Of a stretch of 64,000 nucleotides of DNA, positions 44,079 to 53,327 are shown piece after piece. This DNA is from Staphylococcus chromogenes. GTDB taxonomy: Bacteria > Bacillota > Bacilli > Staphylococcales > Staphylococcaceae. A model generated the notes under the pieces. It ran no database searches and was not told the DNA's origin. It worked only from the letters and a program-made list of their open reading frames with translations. The position numbers and the translations under genes are program-made. Numbering within the stretch: the stretch's first letter is position 1; the number at the start of each line of letters is the position of its first letter. Location of the stretch: assembly GCF_029024625.1 (NCBI RefSeq), contig NZ_CP118953.1, positions 310,001 through 374,000 on the forward strand. Reading direction: 5' to 3'.

Positions 44079-45258
44079 CTTTAACAATATTATTCACGTT
44101 GCCTTACGTTCTATCCTGAAAAACAAACGTCGTAATATATTTACGATGATTGGGATTATTATCGGTATTGCCGCGGTCATTACCATCATGTCATTGGGAA
44201 ACGGGTTTAAAGAAACCGCCAATAAGCAGTTCAATGATGCAGGGGCCTCTAAAAATACCGTGCTCATTGATTATATAGACAATCAAATGGCCGAAGGGAA
44301 ACCCCCGGCGAACACGACACCTTTCACGGCCTCAGATTTAGATCTTGCCAAACAAGTGAAAGGGGTACAAGATGCGAAACTGAAGAAGAATGACCAAGAC
44401 GGATTAAGCAGTGAAGCCCGGAGTGTTAATAAAAAATCTGACATCACGATTAAACCAAAAACGTCCGCACGTGAGACCCAACAAGGAAAAGGATTCACGT
44501 CTGATGATAACGAGACCTCAGACCGCGTCGCAACGATTAGTTCCGAAGTGGCTGACAGTCTGTTTAAAGGAGATGCGGTCGGCAAGACGATCTATATTGA
44601 TGGGATGGGATTTGAAGTAGTTGGCATTCAAAATGAGATGGTCACACCGAATCTTGTTCAAATCCCTTCTAATACATTGAAACGTTATTTGCCGAACTTA
44701 ACTTCCGCAACGCCGCAACTAGAAGTAAAGTTTAATGAAAGTATGAGCAAAAAAGACGTGGCCAATGCGGTCGCAGATAAATTAAACAAAAGCGGCTCGG
44801 CTGTGGGCAGCGGAACCTACCAATACACAGATATGGAAGCGCTCATGAAAAACATCAACAAAGTATTTGATGCGATTACGTACTTTGTGGCAGCGGTGGC
44901 AGGTATTTCCCTCTTTATTGCCGGCATCGGTGTCATGAACGTGATGTACATTTCTGTGGCGGAACGTACGGAAGAAATCGCCATTCGACGCGCATTTGGC
45001 GCAAAAGGACGTGACATTGAACTTCAATTTTTAATTGAAAGTGTCATTTTATGTTTAATCGGAGGCATCATTGGTTTAGTCATTGGAATAGCGATTGCCG
45101 CCCTCGTTGATGCGTTAACGCCAGATTATATTAAAAGTTCAGTTACCCTAGGATCAGTCCTCCTTGCGGTGGGCGTCTCCTCCTTAATCGGTATTGTCTT
45201 TGGATGGATTCCGGCCCGTGCGGCATCTAAGAAAGAACTGATAGACATAATCAAGTAA
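44071..45258 (+). CDS. YknZ/MacB-type ABC permease
   Basis: A 395-residue permease with one N-terminal membrane segment (about 20-43), a large periplasm-type MacB core domain (about 45-260) and three C-terminal FtsX segments (about 270-390), including ISVAERTEEIAIRRAFGAKG, the coupling-loop signature. With the adaptor and ATPase it would expel or neutralise peptides at the membrane. A terminator follows. Confidence 0.87.
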   Translation: MSNFNNIIHVALRSILKNKRRNIFTMIGIIIGIAAVITIMSLGNGFKETANKQFNDAGASKNTVLIDYIDNQMAEGKPPANTTPFTASDLDLAKQVKGVQDAKLKKNDQDGLSSEARSVNKKSDITIKPKTSARETQQGKGFTSDDNETSDRVATISSEVADSLFKGDAVGKTIYIDGMGFEVVGIQNEMVTPNLVQIPSNTLKRYLPNLTSATPQLEVKFNESMSKKDVANAVADKLNKSGSAVGSGTYQYTDMEALMKNINKVFDAITYFVAAVAGISLFIAGIGVMNVMYISVAERTEEIAIRRAFGAKGRDIELQFLIESVILCLIGGIIGLVIGIAIAALVDALTPDYIKSSVTLGSVLLAVGVSSLIGIVFGWIPARAASKKELIDIIK

Positions 45259-45267
45259 GTTTAATGA

Positions 45268-45304
45268 AGATCTAGTAAAATTGCATAATTCTACTAGATC
45301 TTTT
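45268..45304 (+). terminator. Terminator of the yknXYZ-like operon
   Basis: AGATCTAGTA...ATT pairs with AAT...TACTAGATCT, followed by T-rich sequence. The 340 bases beyond hold only an unconvincing 68-codon frame before the next small gene. Confidence 0.85.
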
Positions 45305-45647
45305 ACTCTATGGTGTGAAAATCAGACAATTGAAGTTGGTGTGAAATTTGAAAGAATTACTTTCTACAATATTAATGATATAACTATAGGTACATTAATT
45401 TTTTTGTTGTTTTCTAATTCTCTGCTAACGCTAATAGGAAAAGTAATATTTAACTTTTTGTGTGTAGCATTAATACTAATTTATTAGAAAGATTTTCTTT
45501 TAGAGACCAAGTGTCTTATTTTAATTTAGTTATTATTAAGCCTAGAAGAAGCCAAAAAGACAACACCAAATTCTTATGATAATATCATTATGAATGTTCT
45601 TACAGTTATATCTTACAACTAAAAAGGGGATACTTGGAGGTAAGAAG

Positions 45648-45884
45648 ATGGACATTAGAGATTTTAAATTATATGAAATTATCTTTTTAATAATTTCTAT
45701 GCTATCAATTATCACAGTATTTCTTAATGTTGCTGATATATTAAAAATACCAATACAATGGCAATATTGCTTTCAAGCAATGATATTTTTATCTTTAGGT
45801 ATATTAACTATAAGAAAAATGAAAAAAGGTGGAATTATTGCAATTATAGCTAGTATCGTAATAATATCGGCTATTTTTTATTGA
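45648..45884 (+). CDS. Small membrane protein, unknown (DUF3953-like)
   Basis: A 78-residue protein with three membrane segments (about 8-28, 38-55 and 58-76). The start is the ATG at 45648 because GGAGGT lies seven bases upstream; the frame is open further upstream. AT-rich codon use matches the accessory interval. The layout recalls DUF3953 proteins, but that is tentative. A hairpin terminator follows. Confidence 0.55.
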   Translation: MDIRDFKLYEIIFLIISMLSIITVFLNVADILKIPIQWQYCFQAMIFLSLGILTIRKMKKGGIIAIIASIVIISAIFY

Positions 45885-45896
45885 TTCTATACTTTT

Positions 45897-45932
45897 AACG
45901 GTTGGTGAGTTGTTCACTAGCCGTTATTTTTG
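45897..45932. terminator. Hairpin terminator, inverted match to 31455-31483
   Basis: AACGGTTGGTGA pairs with TCACTAGCCGTT, followed by ATTTTT. The reverse complement of the flanking 90 bases occurs at 31405-31495. Confidence 0.75.
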
Positions 45933-45972
45933 TTTTAAATTCAAAAATAGTACACACAAATATCTCTATAAT

Positions 45973-46015
45973 TGGGCTCTTTGTCAACGTCGGCTGATAT
46001 AAGTCAAAATGTATG
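45973..46015. mobile_element. Isolated ISL3-type end
   Basis: GGGCTCTTTGTCAACGTCGG with GTCAAAATGT downstream matches the IS end at 29966-30000 in the same orientation. No transposase remains next to it, and the adjacent gene is core (fmtA). Confidence 0.55.
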
Positions 46016-46170
46016 TTAATGATATTAACTCTTTGTGAAAAGATAAAAATCAAGAGTATTAATACTGGAAATAGAATGAAAATAGTATAGAATATTTATG
46101 AAAGATAGGACAAGATTCAATTTATGATATGATGAAGTGCTATCGAATAATTGAAAAAGGAAATAAGAAA

Positions 46171-47340
46171 GTGAATAAACAAAGAAAATCATTAATTATG
46201 AATATAATCGTCGGTTGTATTGCTTTAGCCATTTTGCTTGGAAGTGTGAGTGTTTATCGCCACTTAAAAAAACGTCATGAACAAGAATGGGCAAATTTAC
46301 AAACAAGCCAACAAGATAAACCAGCGGCGCATGTGACAGATATTCCACGGCTTAAAACCGTGATGGACGCGCACAATCCTGTTTATCCTCAAATTGATCG
46401 CTACTTAGAGCGTGAAAATTTTAATGGATCTATAGCTATTTATGATAATGGCCATTTGAAAATGAACAAAGGTTACGGCTTTCAAGATATTGAAAGTGGA
46501 AAAACCAATGATGCCAATACGCTCTTTTTAATTGGATCTGCACAAAAGTTTTTTACGGGCATTATGCTAAAGAAATTGGAAATTGAAGGTAAAGTTAATA
46601 TTAATGCGCCAGTTACCCAATATTTGCCACAGTTTAAAACGAAAAAGCCGATAACGTTGAAAGATTTAATGTTACATCAAAGTGGACTTTATAAATATAA
46701 AGGGTCGAAAAATAGATTGAATTTAGATGAGGCCGTTACCGCCATTCAGAAAAAGGGCATCAATCGAAAATATTATCACAAACATTTTTATAATGATGCG
46801 AATTATCTCGTATTGGCGAAAGTCATTGAAAAAGTGACGCATCAAAGTTATACCGAAAATTACTACAAACACTTTGGAAGTCCTTTAAACTTGAAACATA
46901 GTGCCTTTTTTAATGATGTCCGTTATCAAGAAGATATGGCCAAAGGATATAAACGCAATAAAAATGTACCGGTCTTTACGCCGACGCTCTTTTTAGATCA
47001 ATATTATGGTGCAGGAAATTTATATATGTCGACACACGATATGGGATTAGTTGTTAGAAATCTTCAAATGAATCGTATGTTTCCTGAAAACGTCACCCAA
47101 CCTTATATTCATGAAATTAACACCGCACGTTATCCTGAAAATTATCGCTATGGTTTTTATGCGTTCCCAGGCTATAATCGCATCAATGGGGTCTTTTACG
47201 GACAGACGTTCACCACTTATTTTAATGACCGCTATATTGTGGTCATTGCGACAAACTATGAAAACAATAAACCGAACCTTTTGGAAAACAAAATGAAACA
47301 TATCTATTTTAATATGTTAAAACAACCGAAAACGCGTTAA
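46171..47340 (+). CDS. fmtA: FmtA, serine hydrolase acting on teichoic acid D-alanine
   Basis: A 389-residue beta-lactamase/penicillin-binding-like protein anchored by an N-terminal membrane segment (about 11-31). The catalytic SAQK motif is at residues 123-126 (S123). KDLMLHQSGLYKYKGSK and DQYYGAGNLYMS correspond closely to staphylococcal FmtA, which removes D-Ala from teichoic acids and influences methicillin resistance and autolysis. The start is GTG 46171 by analogy with FmtA length (about 397) and the purine-rich AAGGAAATAAG; an upstream frame from 46129 is open. It is monocistronic. Confidence 0.88.
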   Translation: MNKQRKSLIMNIIVGCIALAILLGSVSVYRHLKKRHEQEWANLQTSQQDKPAAHVTDIPRLKTVMDAHNPVYPQIDRYLERENFNGSIAIYDNGHLKMNKGYGFQDIESGKTNDANTLFLIGSAQKFFTGIMLKKLEIEGKVNINAPVTQYLPQFKTKKPITLKDLMLHQSGLYKYKGSKNRLNLDEAVTAIQKKGINRKYYHKHFYNDANYLVLAKVIEKVTHQSYTENYYKHFGSPLNLKHSAFFNDVRYQEDMAKGYKRNKNVPVFTPTLFLDQYYGAGNLYMSTHDMGLVVRNLQMNRMFPENVTQPYIHEINTARYPENYRYGFYAFPGYNRINGVFYGQTFTTYFNDRYIVVIATNYENNKPNLLENKMKHIYFNMLKQPKTR

Positions 47341-47350
47341 CTGTTCAAAT

Positions 47351-47397
47351 GCAAAAGCCATCAAAATTTACATTCAAGTAGATTTTGATGGCTTTGC
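47351..47397 (+). terminator. Terminator of fmtA
   Basis: GCAAAAGCCATCAAAATTTA pairs with a matching arm ending GATTTTGATGGCTTTGC; same stem family as 1041 and 51797. Confidence 0.87.
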
Positions 47398-47495
47398 TTT
47401 TTAAACAACGTTTCCACACGGACCACGTTTTAAGTTATTTCGTAAAGTGGTATATAATGATAGTGATAAAGCTAAAAAATAGGAGGAAGAAACTT

Positions 47496-47630
47496 ATGAA
47501 AACATTTTGTAAAATAGGCGCTTATGTAGCAGGAGCCATCGGTGTCGCAATGCTTTGGGGTGTGGCAATTTTAACGTTACAACAATATCGTGAAGATGAA
47601 CATATGCTTGAAGACACAAAAGCATCATAA
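47496..47630 (+). CDS. 44-residue single-span membrane protein
   Basis: ATG 47496 follows AGGAGGAAGAAAC. The product has one membrane segment (about residues 7-28) and a charged tail (YREDEHMLEDTK). It lies 26 bases before the response regulator and may be co-transcribed with the two-component system, perhaps as a small accessory membrane protein; function is unknown. Confidence 0.6.
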   Translation: MKTFCKIGAYVAGAIGVAMLWGVAILTLQQYREDEHMLEDTKAS

Positions 47631-47656
47631 ACAACTGAGAAATGTGAGGGGATTGG

Positions 47657-48325
47657 ATGAAGGTCTTGTTGATTGAAGATAACCACATGATTGGCGAATT
47701 ACTTCAAAATATGTTGAAGTTACGGCACTATAGTGTGGATTGGTTAAAAAGTGGCGAAGAAGTTGCACTTTATATGAACCAAATTCATTATGATGTGCTT
47801 CTTGTGGATTGGATGCTTCCCGATCAAAGCGGTGTGGATATTATTCGTGCCATTCGTGCGCAACATGAACCTATCCCCATCATCATGTTAACAGCGAAAT
47901 CACAAACCGCAGATAAAGTGGAAGGTCTAACGGCTGGGGCGGATGATTATGTGACAAAACCCTTTGAATTTGAAGAACTAGAAGCTCGGATGCTTGCGGT
48001 GATGAAGCGGTATCACGCAATGGATACGCACAAGAAAACGATAGGCAATGTGACGTATGACTATCAAAAACATCAATTTTTAATGTCAGCACAAGTTATG
48101 GACTTAACACAAAAAGAGTATCAATTACTAGAATTGTTGTTTTTAAATGCCGTTGTTTCGCGCACGCTTATTATTGAAAAAGTATGGTATTTGGATCAAA
48201 TCGTTTCAGACAACAATGTGGATGCGCTTGTCCGCCAACTACGCAAAAAGTTAACGACCTTAGGAGCCACTCTTCAAATTAAAAGCATCCGTGGCGTCGG
48301 CTACAAATTGGAAGTGATATCATGA
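47657..48325 (+). CDS. OmpR-family response regulator
   Basis: A 222-residue regulator. The receiver domain (1-115) has phospho-acceptor D51 in LLVDWMLPD, acidic D8-pocket residues and conserved Lys in VTKPFEFEEL. The winged-helix DNA-binding domain (about 128-220) ends in IKSIRGVGYKLE. It overlaps the kinase gene by four bases. The genes it controls are not evident; the DUF2231 and CzcD genes downstream are candidates. Confidence 0.9.
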   Translation: MKVLLIEDNHMIGELLQNMLKLRHYSVDWLKSGEEVALYMNQIHYDVLLVDWMLPDQSGVDIIRAIRAQHEPIPIIMLTAKSQTADKVEGLTAGADDYVTKPFEFEELEARMLAVMKRYHAMDTHKKTIGNVTYDYQKHQFLMSAQVMDLTQKEYQLLELLFLNAVVSRTLIIEKVWYLDQIVSDNNVDALVRQLRKKLTTLGATLQIKSIRGVGYKLEVIS

Positions 48326-49473
48326 CAGAATATCGCTTCTGGCCAGCCTTCATCAAATATGCCGGGATGTTATTTGTCTTATTAAGTACGCTTTTTTTAA
48401 TAATCGTCATTTTATTCAGTTATAAATTGAATCAAGAAATGAGCGAAACAGCGAAGCGTCAGACCGCAAGCGTTCACCACGCAATTGAACATCAGCAAAA
48501 TGTAAATGCGTCACACGATTATTTTATTGTCAAAGAGGGGCGTATCCAAGAAGCACGGACGCCATTTTCAAAGGATACGTTAGAAGATCGATTTGTGCAT
48601 GCCTCAGAAAAGCTACCATTTATTGATGAGAGTGCGCATGGTGTGTTTGATGTGCGTAAGGTTCCATTATCGGACCATCGGACATTATATAGTTTGACGA
48701 ATGTGAGTGACTTTCATGAAACAAAAGGGTTTTTAGTTGCCGTATTAATGGGGAGTTTTGGTCTTGGCTTCTTAATGATGATGGCGTTAGCTTATTATTT
48801 GGCAGCACGCCCTGTCCGAATTTATGAACAGTTGATGCAAGACCAACGGCTTTTTATTCAAAACGCCTCGCATGAGATGAAAACCCCGATGGCCTCGTTA
48901 TTGCTTGGCACACAGTACATAGAAATGCTAGATCGTGAAAATCTGAGTGAGACAAGTCAACACACCTTAGGACAAATGAAGTCAGAAGTCACGTATATGC
49001 AACAGTTGATTGATTCAATGCTTGAGATAGAAATGAATGTACAAGATTTAGAGGCGATTAATATTAGTCCAGTTTTAGACGATGCGGTGCACTCTATCGA
49101 AATGGCTTATGGCGTTCGGATACAACGGTTGTATGCCCACGATTTGACCTATCCTATCTTACCATTCCATTTAAAACAGATGGTGAATATTTTATTAGAA
49201 AATGCCGTGAAACATAACACCTCAGAGGTGCATATTTCTATAAGCGCCTCAAAATTAATTAATGGCATAGAACTGCGTGTTCATGATGATGGTATGGGGA
49301 TTTCTAAAGACGCGCAACAACATATTTTTAAACGTTTCTACCGCGGTAACGTTGTCCAAAAAGGCTCAGGCATTGGGCTGTCACTTTTACAAGCGCGTGT
49401 TCAACAATATGGTGGGACAATTGAAGTCATTTCCAAAGAAGAAAAAGGAACAACTTTTTTAATAAAACTTTAA
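48322..49473 (+). CDS. Sensor histidine kinase
   Basis: A 383-residue kinase with two membrane segments (about residues 12-35 and 135-160) enclosing a roughly 100-residue extracellular sensor. The HisKA phosphorylation site is H184 in NASHEMKTPMASLL. The HATPase domain has LLENAVKHN, DDGMGI and GSGIGLSL. It pairs with the upstream OmpR-type regulator. The ligand is unknown. Confidence 0.9.
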   Translation: MTEYRFWPAFIKYAGMLFVLLSTLFLIIVILFSYKLNQEMSETAKRQTASVHHAIEHQQNVNASHDYFIVKEGRIQEARTPFSKDTLEDRFVHASEKLPFIDESAHGVFDVRKVPLSDHRTLYSLTNVSDFHETKGFLVAVLMGSFGLGFLMMMALAYYLAARPVRIYEQLMQDQRLFIQNASHEMKTPMASLLLGTQYIEMLDRENLSETSQHTLGQMKSEVTYMQQLIDSMLEIEMNVQDLEAINISPVLDDAVHSIEMAYGVRIQRLYAHDLTYPILPFHLKQMVNILLENAVKHNTSEVHISISASKLINGIELRVHDDGMGISKDAQQHIFKRFYRGNVVQKGSGIGLSLLQARVQQYGGTIEVISKEEKGTTFLIKL

Positions 49474-49541
49474 AATTTTCAGGTTCATTTCAGTTTTCTT
49501 CAGTATATTAACCTTATTAAGAAAACAAGGGGTTGATATAC

Positions 49542-49958
49542 ATGCCATTACATCCATTATTAGTACACTTCCCAATCGCATTATTAACATTTGCGACATT
49601 TTTGGCACTATTAGCTGTTATTTTGAAGAAAAAAGATTTATCCTTTTCATTAGCACTTTTACTTATCGTAGGGATGGTCACAGGGGCCATTAGTTACTTA
49701 CTTGGCGATAGCGGAGAAGCATACGCGATGCAACATTTTAATCCACAGCATGTAGAAAGTTTGGTTCACTTACACGAAACGTTCGCAATGTTAGCATTGA
49801 TTGTTTACGGTTTAGCAACAGTGATCCAACTTGGGGGAATGTGGTTTAAAAACTACGCCACTTATTCAAAATGGGGCGTACTCATTTTAACAATTATCGG
49901 ATTTGGACTGCTCATCATTACGGGACATCTCGGCGCGAGCATTACTTACGGAAATTAA
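49542..49958 (+). CDS. DUF2231 membrane protein
   Basis: A 138-residue protein with four membrane segments and the N-terminal HPLLVHFPIAL motif of DUF2231, whose conserved histidines suggest haem or metal contact. The start is the ATG 49542 after AAGGGG. It lies 69 bases after the kinase and 15 bases before the CzcD-type gene, so the last two are likely co-transcribed. Confidence 0.82.
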   Translation: MPLHPLLVHFPIALLTFATFLALLAVILKKKDLSFSLALLLIVGMVTGAISYLLGDSGEAYAMQHFNPQHVESLVHLHETFAMLALIVYGLATVIQLGGMWFKNYATYSKWGVLILTIIGFGLLIITGHLGASITYGN

Positions 49959-49972
49959 GGGAGGATACGGCT

Positions 49973-50908
49973 ATGGCAAGAAATTATTATTTCCACCATG
50001 TAGAACATCGAAAATCTCAAAAAAGTTCTAAAAAGACGTTATGGGCATCACTCATCATTACACTCTTTTTCACAATTGTAGAATTTGCAGGAGGGATTAT
50101 TTCTAACTCTCTTGCTTTACTTTCAGATTCATTTCACATGTTGAGTGATGTCGTTGCGCTTGGTTTATCCATGGTGGCCATCTATTTTGCCAACCGTAAA
50201 CCGACCGCAAGATTCACATTTGGTTATTTACGCTTTGAAATTATCGCAGCCTTTTTAAACGGGTTAGCTTTAGCATTGATTTCGCTTTGGATTTTTTATG
50301 AAGCTATCGTGCGCATCATTTATCCAAAACCTGTTGAAAGTGGACTTATGTTGGTCATTGCGACAATTGGTCTGATTGTGAACATTATTTTGACACTCAT
50401 TTTGATGCGTTCACTCAAAAATGAAAATAACATCAACATTCAAAGTGCATTATGGCATTTTTTAGGCGACTTGTTGAATTCTGTCGGTGTCATTGTCGCG
50501 GTGGTGTTAATTTATTTTACGGGTATCCAATTGATTGACCCAATTTTAAGTATAGTGATTGCGGTAGTCATTTTACGCGGGGGCTATAAAATCATGCGAA
50601 ATGCCGTGTTGATTTTAATGGAATCTGTACCTGAACATTTAGATACAGATGAAATTATGGACGATATGAAACAAGTGGACCAAATTCTAGATGTCCATGA
50701 ATTTCATCTTTGGTCGATTACGACAGAACACTATTCTTTAAGTGCCCATGTCGTATTAGACAGTAAAAATGGGAAAGATGCTTATGAAACGATCAATAAG
50801 TTAGATCGTTTACTCAAAGAAAAATACGGCTTAGCTCATACAACACTTCAAATAGAGCACTTAGAAGTCAATCATCTCGACGAAGCTTATTTTGAAGAAA
50901 TTAAATAA
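49973..50908 (+). CDS. czcD: Cation diffusion facilitator (CzcD-type Zn/Co exporter)
   Basis: A 311-residue metal/proton antiporter. Six membrane segments; HMLSDVVALGLSM contains the HxxxD metal site in segment 2, and WHFLGDLLNSVGV contains the segment-5 site. The C-terminal cytoplasmic domain (about 215-300) has DVHEFHLWSI and VVLDS, the family fold. It would export zinc or cobalt. The start is the ATG 49973 after GGGAGG; the longer upstream frame is spurious. A terminator follows. Confidence 0.88.
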   Translation: MARNYYFHHVEHRKSQKSSKKTLWASLIITLFFTIVEFAGGIISNSLALLSDSFHMLSDVVALGLSMVAIYFANRKPTARFTFGYLRFEIIAAFLNGLALALISLWIFYEAIVRIIYPKPVESGLMLVIATIGLIVNIILTLILMRSLKNENNINIQSALWHFLGDLLNSVGVIVAVVLIYFTGIQLIDPILSIVIAVVILRGGYKIMRNAVLILMESVPEHLDTDEIMDDMKQVDQILDVHEFHLWSITTEHYSLSAHVVLDSKNGKDAYETINKLDRLLKEKYGLAHTTLQIEHLEVNHLDEAYFEEIK

Positions 50909-50920
50909 AAGTATAAAGTA

Positions 50921-50954
50921 AAAGCAAGTTGAAAGCGGATCAACTTGCTTTTTA
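50921..50954 (+). terminator. Terminator of czcD
   Basis: AAAGCAAGTTG pairs with CAACTTGCTTT, followed by T. Confidence 0.88.
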
Positions 50955-51018
50955 TGTTGTGTTTTTAAACCGAATACGGAAGTGTATAGTGGTATGATGG
51001 TGAGAAAGGGGGAGTTGG

Positions 51019-51696
51019 ATGTTTGGGACGTTTTATAATGTCATTATGATTGTTATTGGCAGTCTGATTGGCGCAATGTTGAAAAAAGGGTTACAAGAGG
51101 CTTACCATACAATATTAATGCAAGCAATGGGACTTGTAGCTATAGGTCTTGGAATAAACGCAATCGTTCAACATTTACCTAAGAGCGACTTTCCTATTTT
51201 GTTTATTGTGAGTTTAGCGATAGGCAGTGTGATTGGCCAAATGTTGCAGCTCGAACAACGATTTCAAATAGGCGTCGCACGTTTTTCAAAAGGTAATTTG
51301 GCAGAAGGTTTAGCGACCGCTGTCTTACTTTACTGTATTGGGGCGTTGTCCATTTTAGGCCCGGTTGAAGCAGCATTGCATGGTGACTATACATATTTAT
51401 TAGCTAACGGGACGCTCGATGGTATTACGTCTATTGTGTTAGCTTCAACGTTTGGGATAGGGATTGCTTTTTCCGCTATTGCGGTCTTCCTCTGGCAAGG
51501 GGGCATTTATGTGGTGGCGTTGTTTATGAAAACCAGTTTGAGTTTGTCTTTGATGAATGAAATTCAAATTATTGGAGGCATTTTAATTTTAGCAACGGGT
51601 CTTAATATTTTAGGAATGGTAAAAATCAAAACCATGAATATGTTGCCGGCATTAGTCATACCACTCGTTTTTTTCATGTTGTTAAATCTTTTCTAA
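51019..51696 (+). CDS. DUF554 membrane protein
   Basis: A 225-residue protein with about seven membrane segments, GTFYNVIMIVIGSLIGAMLKKG at the N terminus and LYCIGALSILGPVEAALHGD, the diagnostic DUF554 (YdfK/YqgA) block. Transport is suspected for the family, but no substrate is known. It is monocistronic. Confidence 0.82.
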   Translation: MFGTFYNVIMIVIGSLIGAMLKKGLQEAYHTILMQAMGLVAIGLGINAIVQHLPKSDFPILFIVSLAIGSVIGQMLQLEQRFQIGVARFSKGNLAEGLATAVLLYCIGALSILGPVEAALHGDYTYLLANGTLDGITSIVLASTFGIGIAFSAIAVFLWQGGIYVVALFMKTSLSLSLMNEIQIIGGILILATGLNILGMVKIKTMNMLPALVIPLVFFMLLNLF

Positions 51697-51796
51697 ATGA
51701 CTGTGAAGGCTTGCCAGCAAAAGTTTTTAAGAAACGGTGCATCTCTGTGATTAAGACAAATCGTTGATATCAATACAAACATTTATTTAAAATTAG

Positions 51797-51842
51797 AAAG
51801 CCATCAAAATTGACTAATAAATCAATTTTGATGGCTATTTTA
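51797..51842. terminator. Bidirectional terminator DUF554/urea transporter
   Basis: AAAGCCATCAAAATTGA pairs with TCAATTTTGATGGCT, with A/T runs. Third member of this stem family in the window. Confidence 0.87.
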
Positions 51843-51865
51843 ATGAAACAAAAAAGCGTCGTTCA

Positions 51866-52804
51866 TCATGAATGTTCGGTGTTTTGTGTCGCGTTATGTT
51901 TGGCTTCAGGTTTGTTGCGACCCGCAAGTAGTAACAACCATGTCACGAGGACGAATGGAAGTGTTAAGATCGGAAGACCGAACGGTTCAAAAAGGGTTGC
52001 GATTGCCCCATAAAACATAGGTGTCATAACAATGACAAGCACAAACATCAAGTAGCGATTCCAAAATGTGAGTTGTCGGAACGTCACGGCTAGCGCAAGC
52101 ACACCTAAAATCAAGTTATAACCAAATAAGCCATGGTTGAGTGACATGATGTCTGAACCAAGTAAGTAAACAAATACGAGGGAAAGCGCATTGGCGATAA
52201 CAACGAACACGCCTGCCCATCGAGAAGCGACGAAAAAGGCTACGATGATAAGAATTCCTGAAATCACATTTTCCACTAAGAAAATTTGACTAATGCCATT
52301 AAAAAACGCTGCAATCGGATGTAACGGTTGTGTTAAATCAATCGCGTTCACATGTTTAAGCGGAAGTAACTTCACGGTGCTTTTTAAAAAGCCAAACTGT
52401 GAATTCATTAAGAGCACAATCCAAGTGACGACCACAAATGGCATTGTCAATTCAGGTAAGCCTATGTGCTTCAGTACACTTTGCATCGCTTTCGCAAAAG
52501 GCATCGCAAGTAATACTGCGAGGAGTGACACGATGAGGGTTTGCCAAGTCATAATCATAAAAATAGAGAGCGCAATTGCTACAAGGACACTGTTAAATCC
52601 TGCTAATCCTGAATGAATTTCTTCTTTTGTATAGCCGAACCACGGTGCAGTAAGTAAACTGAGAAGACTTCCAATCATCGCAGCCAAGCCTACTTTCCAA
52701 TCTCCAATCCATAACGCAATTAAAATGAGTAATCCTGTCCAGACATTTTCAAGTAACACCACTTGAGAAATGTTTTTCAAAAAAGTTTGAAGTGACAACG
52801 GCAT
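51866..52804 (-). CDS. yut: Urea transporter (UT family)
   Basis: A 312-residue channel protein made of two homologous halves. Each has a Q-VLLENVWTGLLIL / Q-IFLVENVISGILII segment and a LP-LTMPFVVVTW / LP-ILTLPFVLVTW segment, the LPxxTxPF signature of urea transporters. It would pass urea into the cell for the divergently transcribed urease. The start is the ATG at 52804; ATG 52810 lies too close to its AGAAGG. Confidence 0.9.
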   Translation of the reverse strand: MPLSLQTFLKNISQVVLLENVWTGLLILIALWIGDWKVGLAAMIGSLLSLLTAPWFGYTKEEIHSGLAGFNSVLVAIALSIFMIMTWQTLIVSLLAVLLAMPFAKAMQSVLKHIGLPELTMPFVVVTWIVLLMNSQFGFLKSTVKLLPLKHVNAIDLTQPLHPIAAFFNGISQIFLVENVISGILIIVAFFVASRWAGVFVVIANALSLVFVYLLGSDIMSLNHGLFGYNLILGVLALAVTFRQLTFWNRYLMFVLVIVMTPMFYGAIATLFEPFGLPILTLPFVLVTWLLLLAGRNKPEAKHNATQNTEHS

Positions 52805-52938
52805 AAACATTCCTTCTTTCTAAATCATTGTGCGATAAAGCGAAAAATAAATTATTGTTTCATAACTTTAGGAAACGTGTATTGTATATTTAGTTGATTA
52901 TTTCTTTGGGAAATACTTTTCAATAATAACATAATTAT

Positions 52939-52967
52939 TTGAAGAGCGTCATTTAAAGGATTATAAT
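52939..52967 (+). promoter_or_regulatory. Promoter of ureABC
   Basis: TTGAAG (52939-52944), 17-base spacer, TATAAT (52962-52967), 47 bases before ureA. Confidence 0.65.
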
Positions 52968-53013
52968 TTGTATGTAAGTTTTTTCAAATTCCATTGAGGA
53001 GTGAGGGTTATTA

Positions 53014-53316
53014 ATGAATTTTACACAGCGTGAACAAGATAAATTAATGATTGTTGTTGCTGCTGATTTAGCACGACGACGTAAAGAACGCGGCTTAAAA
53101 TTAAATCATCCAGAAGCAGTCGCTTTAATTAGTTACGAAATTTTAGAAGGCGCGAGAGACGGTAAGTCTGTCGCTGAATTAATGAGTTACGGTCGAGAAA
53201 TTTTAAGTAAAGAGGATGTTATGGAAGGTGTCGAATCGATGGTCACAGATATTGAAATCGAAGCGACATTTCCAGATGGTACAAAACTTGTAACCATTCA
53301 CCATCCAATTGTATAG
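53014..53316 (+). CDS. ureA: Urease gamma subunit
   Basis: A 100-residue protein with the typical N terminus [20 protein letters not shown] and the conserved [11 protein letters not shown] and MSYGREIL blocks. It is the first gene of the urease operon; the ribosome site GAGGAGTGAGGG precedes it. It forms the urease trimer with UreB and UreC, hydrolysing urea to ammonia and carbamate. Confidence 0.95.
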   Translation: MNFTQREQDKLMIVVAADLARRRKERGLKLNHPEAVALISYEILEGARDGKSVAELMSYGREILSKEDVMEGVESMVTDIEIEATFPDGTKLVTIHHPIV

Positions 53317-53327
53317 GGGGGCCAATG

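Noticed and set aside
45281..45487. 68-codon frame after the yknXYZ terminator
   Set aside because: It begins inside the terminator hairpin and lacks a ribosome site; its hydrophobic tail is AT-driven.
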